A DNA stretch of 15,433 nucleotides from Bacteroidales bacterium UBA1205. GTDB lineage: Bacteria; Bacteroidota; Bacteroidia; Bacteroidales; WCHB1-69. The stretch lies in contig DBXT01000008.1 of the NCBI GenBank assembly GCA_002309615.1, forward strand, positions 1,568 to 17,000, read 5' to 3'. The position numbers and the translations under genes were made by a program. Shown here piece by piece: positions 1-6,260 of this stretch. The notes under the pieces are model-generated. The model saw nothing but the letters and a program-made list of their open reading frames with translations. It did not search any database and had not been told where the DNA came from. Each line of letters begins with the position of its first letter. The first letter of the stretch is position 1.

Positions 1-60
1 TTTGTGTATGAAATATTTAGGAAAGAAAAAAATTTTTTAATGTAGCATTGTTTTTTTTTG

Positions 61-68
61 TAAATTTG
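61..68 (+). promoter_or_regulatory. Bacteroidota -7 promoter element of the rnf operon
   Basis: TAAATTTG matches the Bacteroidota sigma-ABfr -7 consensus TAnnTTTG at every fixed position. Transcription would begin a few bases downstream, near 72-76, giving a leader of roughly 30 nt before the GTG at 105. No good -33 TTTG is visible about 20 nt upstream; that stretch is only T-rich. The element lies inside the reading frame that opens at the TTG at 48, which argues against that start. The consensus is established for Bacteroides and Flavobacterium; its use here is inferred. Confidence 0.6.
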
Positions 69-104
69 CAAGCAAAAGTTAGTGTAAACAAAAACAACAA
101 ACAC

Positions 105-1436
105 GTGAAGACTTTTAGAAAAGGCGGGGTACATCCCGAAGAGAACAAATTTGCACATCAATCTTGTTTAGAGGACTTTCCTCTTTCCAAACAGATTGTT
201 ATGTATGCATCACAACACTTAGGAGCTCCTGCAACAGTGCTTGTAGCCAAGGGAGACAGAGTGAAAGTTGGTCAGTTAATTGCCAAAGGAGAGGCTTTCG
301 TTTCTGCTAATTTGCATGCCTCTTGTTCCGGCGTGGTGTCAAAAGTGGATAATATAGCCGACATAACAGGTTTTAAAAAGCCGGCTATTGTTATCGATGT
401 AGAAGATGATATCTGGGAAGAAGATATTGACAGAAGCAAGGACATTGTTGCCGACATCAAATTAGAAAAGGCGGATATTATTGCCAAGATAAAAGAAAAA
501 GGCATTGTCGGTTTGGGAGGTGCATGCTTTCCAACACATGTCAAATTGATGATTCCCGAAGGCAAAAAAGCAGAATATTGTATCATCAATGCCGCAGAAT
601 GCGAGCCGTATATATCTATTGACAATAGAATTATGATAGAACGTGGTGAAGAATTCATCATCGGAGCTACCATTCTTCGCAAAGCATTAGATTTGCAAGA
701 CGTTTATATTGGCATAGAAGAAAACAAAAGCGAAGCCATTGCCAATTTGTTAAAAATTGCTGCAAAATATCAAGGCGTGCATATAGAAGTATTGAAGACG
801 AAATATCCGCAAGGTGCTGAAAAACAACTTATCAAAGCTATCACCAATCGGGAAGTGCCTGCCGGCAAATTGCCGATAGATGTAGGTTGTGTAGTAGATA
901 ATGTTTCTACTGCATTGGCAGTATATGAAGCAGTTCAAAAAAACAAACCTTTAATTTCCAACTATTTAACCTATTCCGGAAAATCAGTAGAACATCCAAA
1001 GAACTATTGTGTAAGGTTGGGAACGCCTATTCAAGAAATTATTGCTGCCAATGGAGGTTTGAAAGAAGATACTTGCAAATTGATCAGCGGCGGACCTATG
1101 ATGGGCAAGGCTATTTCTAATCTATCGGCATATACTACCAAAGGCTTTTCAAGTTTGTTGCAGATGAGCGAAAAAGAAGCCAGACGCCAAGAGCCGAAGA
1201 ATTGCATTCGATGTGCTCGTTGCGTAGATGCTTGTCCTATGGGCTTAGAACCCTATCTTTTGTCAGTATTGGCCAAGCAAGGTAGATTGGAAGAATGTGA
1301 ACAAGAGCAAATTATGTCGTGTATAGAATGCGGAAGTTGTCAGTTTACATGTCCATCGGCACGACCATTGTTAGATTATATCCGTTTAGGTAAAAACAAA
1401 ACAGGAGCAATGATTCGTGCAAGAGCACAAAAATAA
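105..1436 (+). CDS. rnfC: Rnf electron transport complex subunit C
   Basis: Peripheral subunit of the Rnf complex, which couples electron transfer between reduced ferredoxin and NAD+ to Na+ or H+ translocation; RnfC is the NAD(H)/FMN-side subunit. From the GTG at 105 the protein is 443 aa and begins MKTFRKGGVHPEENK, the usual RnfC N-terminus. An upstream TTG at 48 would add 19 residues, but these look random and overlap the promoter element at 61-68. The flavin/NADH-binding motif GLGGACFPTH spans about residues 136-145, followed by NAAECEPY at 162-169. Two C-x2-C-x2-C-x3-C motifs (C367/370/373/377 and C406/409/412/416) bind two 4Fe-4S clusters. The length fits short RnfC forms without a long repetitive C-terminal tail. 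It is the first gene of the operon within the window, and rnfD follows after 24 nt. The family call is secure; the start is very likely. Confidence 0.96.
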   Translation: MKTFRKGGVHPEENKFAHQSCLEDFPLSKQIVMYASQHLGAPATVLVAKGDRVKVGQLIAKGEAFVSANLHASCSGVVSKVDNIADITGFKKPAIVIDVEDDIWEEDIDRSKDIVADIKLEKADIIAKIKEKGIVGLGGACFPTHVKLMIPEGKKAEYCIINAAECEPYISIDNRIMIERGEEFIIGATILRKALDLQDVYIGIEENKSEAIANLLKIAAKYQGVHIEVLKTKYPQGAEKQLIKAITNREVPAGKLPIDVGCVVDNVSTALAVYEAVQKNKPLISNYLTYSGKSVEHPKNYCVRLGTPIQEIIAANGGLKEDTCKLISGGPMMGKAISNLSAYTTKGFSSLLQMSEKEARRQEPKNCIRCARCVDACPMGLEPYLLSVLAKQGRLEECEQEQIMSCIECGSCQFTCPSARPLLDYIRLGKNKTGAMIRARAQK

Positions 1437-1460
1437 TAATCAATTGAAAATAATAGAATT

Positions 1461-2468
1461 ATGAATATATTACAAGTATCAGGTTCACCGCACGTTCATA
1501 CCAACGATTCTGTCAAGAAAATCATGTGGACAGTGGTGATTGCATTGTTGCCAACGATGATATTTTCGTTCATCTATTTTGGTTGGGATGCAGTTAGAGT
1601 AACATTGATAAGTGTTGCAGCATGTGTATTTTTTGAATGGTTCATTCAAAAGTTTTTCTTAAAAGGAGAATTAACCATTAGCGATGGTTCGGCAGTGATA
1701 ACAGGTATGTTGTTGGCTTTCAACGTGCCGAGCAATCTTTCTTGGATCATTATCGTGATAGGAGCTTTGGTGGCAATCGGTGTCAGCAAAATGGCTTTTG
1801 GCGGTTTGGGAAAGAATATTTTCAATCCGGCATTGGTAGGTCGTGTATTTTTGTTGATATCGTTTCCAACACAAATGACCACTTGGCCGACTCCCAAGCA
1901 TGTATTTAATATCGGCACGCCGATAGTAGATGCTGTAACAGGAGCCACTCCTTTAGCCTTGATAAAAAATGGCTTGAAGCAAGGTGCAGATGTAAGCAGT
2001 TTGATGGATCAAGTGCCGACCTATGCTCAACTTTTGTTAGGACAACAAGGCGGTTCTTTAGGAGAAGTTGCCGCTGCTGCCATCATTTTGGGAGGTATTA
2101 TTTTGTTGTGTAGAAAAGTGATCACATGGCATATTCCGGTTGCATTTTTAGGAACAGCATTCCTATTTGCAGGTGTTTTACATTTAATTAATCCGGGAGC
2201 CTATATTCCTCCATCCTATCATTTATTGACAGGCGGTATGATGTTGGGAGCTGTTTTTATGGCAACAGATATGGTTACTTCGCCAATGAGTAATTGGGGA
2301 AAGATAGTATTCGGTATCGGTTGCGGACTTTTAACTATTTGTATTAGAGTTTGGGGTAGCTATCCGGAAGGCGTTTCGTTTGCTATATTGTTGATGAATG
2401 CATTCACTCCATTGATTAACAAATGGTTGAAACCAAAACGTTTTGGTAAGGCAATTGTTGCAAAATAA
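1461..2468 (+). CDS. rnfD: Rnf electron transport complex subunit D
   Basis: Integral membrane subunit of the Rnf complex, homologous to NqrB, carrying covalently bound FMN and forming part of the ion-translocating core. The 335-aa protein has about nine or ten hydrophobic segments. The flavinylation motif is T160-G-A-T163 within DAVTGATPL, so T163 should carry phosphoester-linked FMN. Other family blocks are SDGSAVITGMLLAFNVP (74-90), FNPALVGR (121-128) and ATDMVTSPM (268-276). The ATG at 1461 gives the expected N-terminus, which includes the conserved SGSPHVH-type sequence. An ApbE flavin transferase is needed for maturation and is not encoded in the window. The gene sits 24 nt after rnfC and 16 nt before rnfG, consistent with one transcript. 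Confidence 0.96.
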   Translation: MNILQVSGSPHVHTNDSVKKIMWTVVIALLPTMIFSFIYFGWDAVRVTLISVAACVFFEWFIQKFFLKGELTISDGSAVITGMLLAFNVPSNLSWIIIVIGALVAIGVSKMAFGGLGKNIFNPALVGRVFLLISFPTQMTTWPTPKHVFNIGTPIVDAVTGATPLALIKNGLKQGADVSSLMDQVPTYAQLLLGQQGGSLGEVAAAAIILGGIILLCRKVITWHIPVAFLGTAFLFAGVLHLINPGAYIPPSYHLLTGGMMLGAVFMATDMVTSPMSNWGKIVFGIGCGLLTICIRVWGSYPEGVSFAILLMNAFTPLINKWLKPKRFGKAIVAK

Positions 2469-2484
2469 TTAAAACATTTTGATT

Positions 2485-3105
2485 ATGGCAAAGAAGATAA
2501 AATCAAATTTCAAGAATATATTAATATGTCTTTTGTTGATAACAGCCTTGACAGCTTGTTTGTTGGGACTGGTGTATAAATTTACAAAAGAACCGATAGA
2601 AATTTCAAAGCAAAACAAAGAAAAATCGGCTATAGAAAAGGTTTTGCCGGGAGAATACGATAGATTGGAAGAAAAGAAATTTCCTTTGGAAGAAGTGGCA
2701 GAGCAAAATATTTTCAAAAAAGAAGCAGCTGCCGATTCTTTAAGAGTCAATATGGCATACAAAGGCGATGAATTAGTCGGCATGGCAGTAGAAACTTTTA
2801 CTGACAAAGGTTTCGGCGGACGTGTAAAATTGATGGTTGGTTTCACTTCAGTAGGAGATATCTACAAAGTGGAGGTATTGTCCCATTCAGAAACACCGGG
2901 ATTGGGTAGCAAAATGACAGACGAAAGTTTCTATAAGCAATTTGAAGGAAAAAATCCCGGCAATTTTATATTAAAAGTAAAAAAGGATGGAGGCGACGTA
3001 GATGCAATAACCGCTGCAACTATCAGTTCAAGAGCCTATTGCGATGCGTTGGATAGAGCATATAATGTTATCACAAATATTATAGGAGGACAAGATAATG
3101 AATAA
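2485..3105 (+). CDS. rnfG: Rnf electron transport complex subunit G (FMN-binding)
   Basis: RnfG/NqrC-type subunit: one N-terminal membrane anchor (about residues 11-31) and an extracytoplasmic FMN_bind domain that carries covalent FMN in the electron path across the membrane. From the ATG at 2485 it is 206 aa; an in-frame TTG at 2479 would add only two residues. The hallmark SETPGLGSK lies at 135-143. The flavinylation motif is T176-A-A-T179 followed by ISS, so T179 is the predicted FMN attachment residue. The second position is Ala where the textbook motif [S/T]GAT has Gly, a conservative change that should still allow flavinylation. The 3' end overlaps rnfE by 8 nt, suggesting translational coupling. 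Confidence 0.95.
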   Translation: MAKKIKSNFKNILICLLLITALTACLLGLVYKFTKEPIEISKQNKEKSAIEKVLPGEYDRLEEKKFPLEEVAEQNIFKKEAAADSLRVNMAYKGDELVGMAVETFTDKGFGGRVKLMVGFTSVGDIYKVEVLSHSETPGLGSKMTDESFYKQFEGKNPGNFILKVKKDGGDVDAITAATISSRAYCDALDRAYNVITNIIGGQDNE

Positions 3106-3691
3106 ATGGAAGATATTTTCAAATGGATTGTTGAAAGAAAATCCAACATTTGTTTTAATGTTGGGAATGTGTCCGACATTGGGAGTAACAACTTCCGCTT
3201 TCAATGGTTTAGGAATGGGTTTGGCAACAACATTTGTGTTGGCATTGTCCAACATAGTTATTTCCTGTCTTAAAAATTACATACCCGATACAGTAAGAAT
3301 TCCATCATTTATTGTCATCATTGCTTCGTTTGTAACCATCGTAGATTTGTTGATGCAGGCATATCTGCCGGAATTGCACGGACAATTGGGATTGTTTATA
3401 CCTTTGATAGTCGTCAATTGTATTGTATTGGGACGAGCCGAAGCTTTTGCATCCAAGAATGGCATTTTCAATTCACTTTTAGATGGATTAGGTATGGGTT
3501 TAGGTTTCACCATGTCGTTGACATTGTTGGGAATTGTTCGTGAATTTTTAGGCAACTTGTCGTTTTTCGGAATGAAAGTGGCTGCAGGAGTAGACGGAAT
3601 TTTGGTATTTGTATTGGCACCGGGTGCATTCCTCGCCTTAGGTTTGTTATTAGCACTTGTGAATACCATAAAAAATAGAAAGAAAGCTTAA
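3098..3691 (+). CDS. rnfE: Rnf electron transport complex subunit E
   Basis: Six-helix membrane subunit homologous to NqrD/RsxE. Together with RnfA it forms a pseudo-symmetric pair whose half-helix cysteines hold a shared 2Fe-2S cluster inside the membrane. The 197-aa protein shows both diagnostic cysteine sites: C25 in LGMCPTLGV and C108 in VVNCIVLGRAEAFA. Further conserved blocks are NGLGMG near residue 36 and DGLGMGLGFT near 129. The start ATG at 3098 lies inside the last codons of rnfG (8-nt overlap). rnfA begins 17 nt after its stop. Charged residues are concentrated at the two termini, as expected for the family. Confidence 0.96.
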   Translation: MNKWKIFSNGLLKENPTFVLMLGMCPTLGVTTSAFNGLGMGLATTFVLALSNIVISCLKNYIPDTVRIPSFIVIIASFVTIVDLLMQAYLPELHGQLGLFIPLIVVNCIVLGRAEAFASKNGIFNSLLDGLGMGLGFTMSLTLLGIVREFLGNLSFFGMKVAAGVDGILVFVLAPGAFLALGLLLALVNTIKNRKKA

Positions 3692-3708
3692 TTTAAAAAC
3701 AAGAAATT

Positions 3709-4284
3709 ATGGCAGCATTAATAGTAATCATCATATCGACAGTATTTGTCAACAATATAGTTTTCTCGCAGTTTTTAGGAATTTGCCCGTTTTTGGGAGT
3801 TTCCAACAAAATTTCTACAGCAACCGGTATGGGTGCCGCTGTAATATTTGTGATAACGATAGCAACATTGTTTACTTTCCTTATCAATGAATATATCTTG
3901 GTACCATTCAATCTGGCTTTTTTACAAACCATTTGCTATATTTTAGTGATAGCAGCGTTGGTGCAAATGTTGGAAATAGTGTTAAAGAAAATCAGTCCTT
4001 CGTTGTATCAGGCATTAGGAATATTCTTGCCATTGATAACAACCAATTGTGCTGTGTTGGGTGTGTCTTTGATGGTGATACAACAAAATTATAATTTAGG
4101 AGGTGCTTTGGTATATGCATTTTTCACTGCAGTAGGTTTTGCATTAGCATTGATTATTTTTGCCGGTTGCAGAGAGCAATTGGAAATGGCAGAAACTCCT
4201 AAAAATATGAAAGGCATGCCATTGGCATTGATAACTGCTGGAATTTTGGCATTAGCATTCATGGGTTTTGCAGGATTAGTATAA
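3709..4284 (+). CDS. rnfA: Rnf electron transport complex subunit A
   Basis: Six-helix membrane subunit homologous to NqrE/RsxA and partner of RnfE. The 191-aa protein has the conserved cysteines of the intramembrane iron-sulfur site, C26 in QFLGICPFLG and C114 in TTNCAVLGVS. The N-terminal helix contains VNNIVFSQFLG, typical of RnfA rather than RnfE. The length is standard for the family. It is the last canonical rnf gene here; the next gene starts 5 nt after its stop, so that gene is almost certainly co-transcribed. There is no sign of truncation. Confidence 0.96.
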   Translation: MAALIVIIISTVFVNNIVFSQFLGICPFLGVSNKISTATGMGAAVIFVITIATLFTFLINEYILVPFNLAFLQTICYILVIAALVQMLEIVLKKISPSLYQALGIFLPLITTNCAVLGVSLMVIQQNYNLGGALVYAFFTAVGFALALIIFAGCREQLEMAETPKNMKGMPLALITAGILALAFMGFAGLV

Positions 4285-4289
4285 GCATA

Positions 4290-4928
4290 ATGAAATTAAA
4301 AATAGCAATTATCATTTCCTTGTTTTTGCCATTGTTGGCAATTGCACAGTGTCCGTATGGTGAGGGCAATCGAGTGGATTGCCAATATGGATGCGGCAAT
4401 TATGTGGACAACAATCACGACAATTATTGCGATCATTCTTCATTGAGTGCAACAAAGGAGGAAAAAGTAATAGATACTATCTGTGAATCAGCAGAAGATG
4501 ATATTGAAACGACAACTGAAGACATTGAGCTTGTAGATGAAATGGATGTTATTGATTATAGTGAAAGTACTTCAGAAACAACACATGCCAAACGGTATCA
4601 TTTTTGGTTGATTACACTGATAACATTGGGCTTGTATTTGCTGACATTTATTTTGGTAAAGACAAAAGTATTGCAAAAAGTTTATCAAAGACGAATTTGG
4701 AATACAATATTACTTGTGTCAGCCCTCATTTCGTGCATGTTTGGTTTTATATTGACTATCAATGTCAATTATATGTTTTTAGGTCCACAAGCCTATAAAT
4801 TTTTAATAACGTGGCATGTAGAGGCAGGCATAGTGATGGCAATAATATGTATTTTTCATATTATTTGGCATTTGAAATATTACAAAAATTTATTTGCAAA
4901 AGTGAAAAAAAGCAATTCGGCGGATTAA
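4290..4928 (+). CDS. Rnf-operon-linked membrane protein, DUF4405-like, with Cys/EF-hand-like N-terminal motif
   Basis: Unnamed 212-aa protein starting 5 nt after rnfA. A signal peptide (about 1-19, ending LLAIA before Q20) is followed by a cysteine-rich stretch with C21, C31, C35 and C47. This includes YVDNNHDNYCDHS, whose D40-x-N-x-D44-x-x-C-D spacing resembles an EF-hand/dockerin-type metal loop. An acidic, low-complexity linker (55-98) leads to three hydrophobic helices at about 105-124, 138-157 and 178-195. Histidines H104, H176, H190 and H194 sit at helix ends, in TWHVEAG and FHIIWHLKYY. This C-terminal half resembles DUF4405 membrane domains, which look like small b-type cytochromes. 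Heme binding and a role in electron transfer with Rnf are inferences; no exact family was confirmed. Its stop codon overlaps that of the convergent gene on the other strand. Confidence 0.75.
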   Translation: MKLKIAIIISLFLPLLAIAQCPYGEGNRVDCQYGCGNYVDNNHDNYCDHSSLSATKEEKVIDTICESAEDDIETTTEDIELVDEMDVIDYSESTSETTHAKRYHFWLITLITLGLYLLTFILVKTKVLQKVYQRRIWNTILLVSALISCMFGFILTINVNYMFLGPQAYKFLITWHVEAGIVMAIICIFHIIWHLKYYKNLFAKVKKSNSAD

Positions 4929-5416
4929 AAGTTCTTTTGAATATGCTTTTCTAATTTTCCTTTCGCTTTCCATGCTTTTAATTTCTTAATTTGCTTGTTT
5001 TTACCCAAGGCAGTAGCATTGGCATCATAAAAAGAAATCATCATGTCTATTCCTTGCAGGGCACCACGCATTTGGTCTTTGTCACCACTAGTAATGGTAT
5101 ATTTGGTCCATCCATACAAAAATATATAGGAAAGGTTGTTGTCATTGCATTTCAATACGTCTCCGATAAATGTGGCATTTACATCCGGAGATCCGGCAAT
5201 CCATTGACCAAGAAAAGTGTTGACAGATTTACGAGCATTTTTCAATGATGTAACAGGTGTATTGTAAGCCCAATCAATGCAGTGCAAAACCTCTGATTGA
5301 TATTTGGCATAGGCAGAACTATCTTGCCAGTCAATTTCTGGTAAATTGTATTGGGCTTTTGATAAGCTACTTATAAACAGTAATATAAGTGTTGAAATAA
5401 AAATATTTGCTTTCAT
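4925..5416 (-). CDS. small secreted protein of unknown function
   Basis: I do not recognise this 163-aa protein. The ATG at 5416 gives a clear signal peptide: Lys-Ala at 2-3, hydrophobic core ILLFISS, and predicted cleavage at SKA-QYN, about residue 21. An upstream in-frame ATG at 5461 would put 15 residues in front of the signal and run into the preceding gene, so it is rejected. The mature part has two cysteines (C46, C90), many aromatic residues and a basic C-terminus rich in Lys (139-161). It probably folds mainly as helices and would be periplasmic or extracellular. It begins 13 nt after the MbnP-like gene and is probably co-expressed with it, so it may be a partner protein. Its stop codon overlaps that of the convergent gene. 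Confidence 0.8.
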   Translation of the reverse strand: MKANIFISTLILLFISSLSKAQYNLPEIDWQDSSAYAKYQSEVLHCIDWAYNTPVTSLKNARKSVNTFLGQWIAGSPDVNATFIGDVLKCNDNNLSYIFLYGWTKYTITSGDKDQMRGALQGIDMMISFYDANATALGKNKQIKKLKAWKAKGKLEKHIQKNF

Positions 5417-5429
5417 GACGAATTTGTTT

Positions 5430-6212
5430 TTAATAAATAGTAAATACATTTTTTGTGCCATTTTCTTTCAGCATTTGCATCGCAGCTTGATTTTGCATGA
5501 TGGAACTTCCCCAGTAAGCAATATCATATACAAAAGGTTCTTTGAACCAATTTTCCACATTCATATTGATGTTGATGGTTTGCGTAGAGCCGTTAAAAGA
5601 GAATGAATAGGGCAAGGTTACTTCAAAAGAATTGTCAATAAAGCCGATAATAGAATCGGTGTTCGGGGTTTGAGATTGATAAATTTGACCTCTGCCAAGA
5701 TGAATATTCATCGGGTAGAGTGTGTCGTTGTAGAGATATTTTCCATTCAACATCATATAGTGATAGCCTCCGCCTAAAATTGTCGGCCATGTCATAGAAT
5801 TTTCCGGACTATTGGGGAAGGCATTGGTGATATTGATAGCATCTGTCAAGCCAAAAGTAAATCCGATAGAATCGTAGTTGTCTTTTGCTAAAGATTGGCA
5901 AATATTCCATTTTTTTGTGTCGGGGTAGTTGGTTTCTACATAATGCAGACCATCTTGATAGGAAATTTTGATTTTTTGACCACCCTTGTAAAGGCAGATA
6001 TTTGAAATAAAATATTTTATTTCAGTAATATAGAAAGGGTTGCCGGCTTCTGAGAAATATTGCATGGTGTCAAAAGCAATGTCGGCACCTTCAAAGAGTT
6101 CGTTGAATTGGAGGACAAGTGAAGGAACACGTACATCATCTATAGGTTTTTCTTTGCAAGAAATAAAGCAAGTACCTAAAACAATTAAAAGAAAAAAAAC
6201 AATGTGTTTCAT
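5430..6212 (-). CDS. MbnP-like lipoprotein
   Basis: 260-aa protein resembling the MbnP family, whose members occur beside methanobactin systems and, more widely, next to MbnH di-heme enzymes. The N-terminus is a lipoprotein signal with lipobox FISC and lipidated C19. Family-like blocks are LVLQFNELFEGADIAFDTMQ near 32-51, the AGNPFYITEIKYFISNICLY block (56-75), and a central MTWPTILGGGYHYMMLNGKY block (140-159). W142 sits where MbnP proteins have a tryptophan implicated in copper binding. The protein should be tethered to a membrane and face the periplasm or outside. No MbnH-like cytochrome is in the window; the only close downstream gene is a 163-aa unknown. Upstream, a strong terminator ends 13 nt before the ATG, and I found no -7 element. 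The family is likely; copper binding is inferred. Confidence 0.78.
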   Translation of the reverse strand: MKHIVFFLLIVLGTCFISCKEKPIDDVRVPSLVLQFNELFEGADIAFDTMQYFSEAGNPFYITEIKYFISNICLYKGGQKIKISYQDGLHYVETNYPDTKKWNICQSLAKDNYDSIGFTFGLTDAINITNAFPNSPENSMTWPTILGGGYHYMMLNGKYLYNDTLYPMNIHLGRGQIYQSQTPNTDSIIGFIDNSFEVTLPYSFSFNGSTQTININMNVENWFKEPFVYDIAYWGSSIMQNQAAMQMLKENGTKNVFTIY

Positions 6213-6225
6213 GATTAAATCATTG

Positions 6226-6257
6226 AAAAAAACCGTTGGGAATAACCCAACGGTTTT
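6226..6257 (-). terminator. intrinsic terminator of the GT117-type gene
   Basis: A perfect 12-bp stem, AAAACCGTTGGG (6229-6240) and CCCAACGGTTTT (6246-6257), encloses the 5-nt loop AATAA. Read on the minus strand, the hairpin begins 3 nt after the stop codon at 6261-6263 and runs into seven consecutive T residues (positions 6232 down to 6226), a textbook Rho-independent terminator. On the plus strand the T run is shorter and interrupted, so the direction is minus. It stands directly between two co-directional genes, 13 nt ahead of the MbnP-like start. Confidence 0.9.
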
Positions 6258-6260
6258 AGA

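Noticed and set aside
1..45. Tail of an upstream gene on the plus strand
   Set aside because: Two frames are open to stops at 38-40 and 43-45, but the 12-14 codons are too short to assign and do not resemble an RnfB C-terminus.
48..104. TTG-initiated N-terminal extension of rnfC
   Set aside because: The added residues have no family similarity and the stretch contains the -7 promoter element; the GTG at 105 matches the RnfC N-terminus.
3277..3669. 130-codon open frame on the minus strand opposite rnfE
   Set aside because: Antisense to a canonical membrane subunit gene; the apparent Pro/Asn/Lys-rich protein is the usual complement of a hydrophobic coding sequence.
4604..4798. 64-codon open frame inside the DUF4405-like gene, same strand
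   Set aside because: Alternative frame within a well-supported coding region, with no start context or domain.
4927..4938. AAAAG-TT-CTTTT palindrome as a convergent terminator
   Set aside because: Five weak base pairs and a 2-nt loop cannot form a stable hairpin, and it lies in the coding region of the minus-strand gene.
5417..5461. Upstream ATG extending the small secreted protein by 15 residues
   Set aside because: It would overlap the end of the preceding gene and bury the signal peptide; the ATG at 5416 starts a normal signal sequence.
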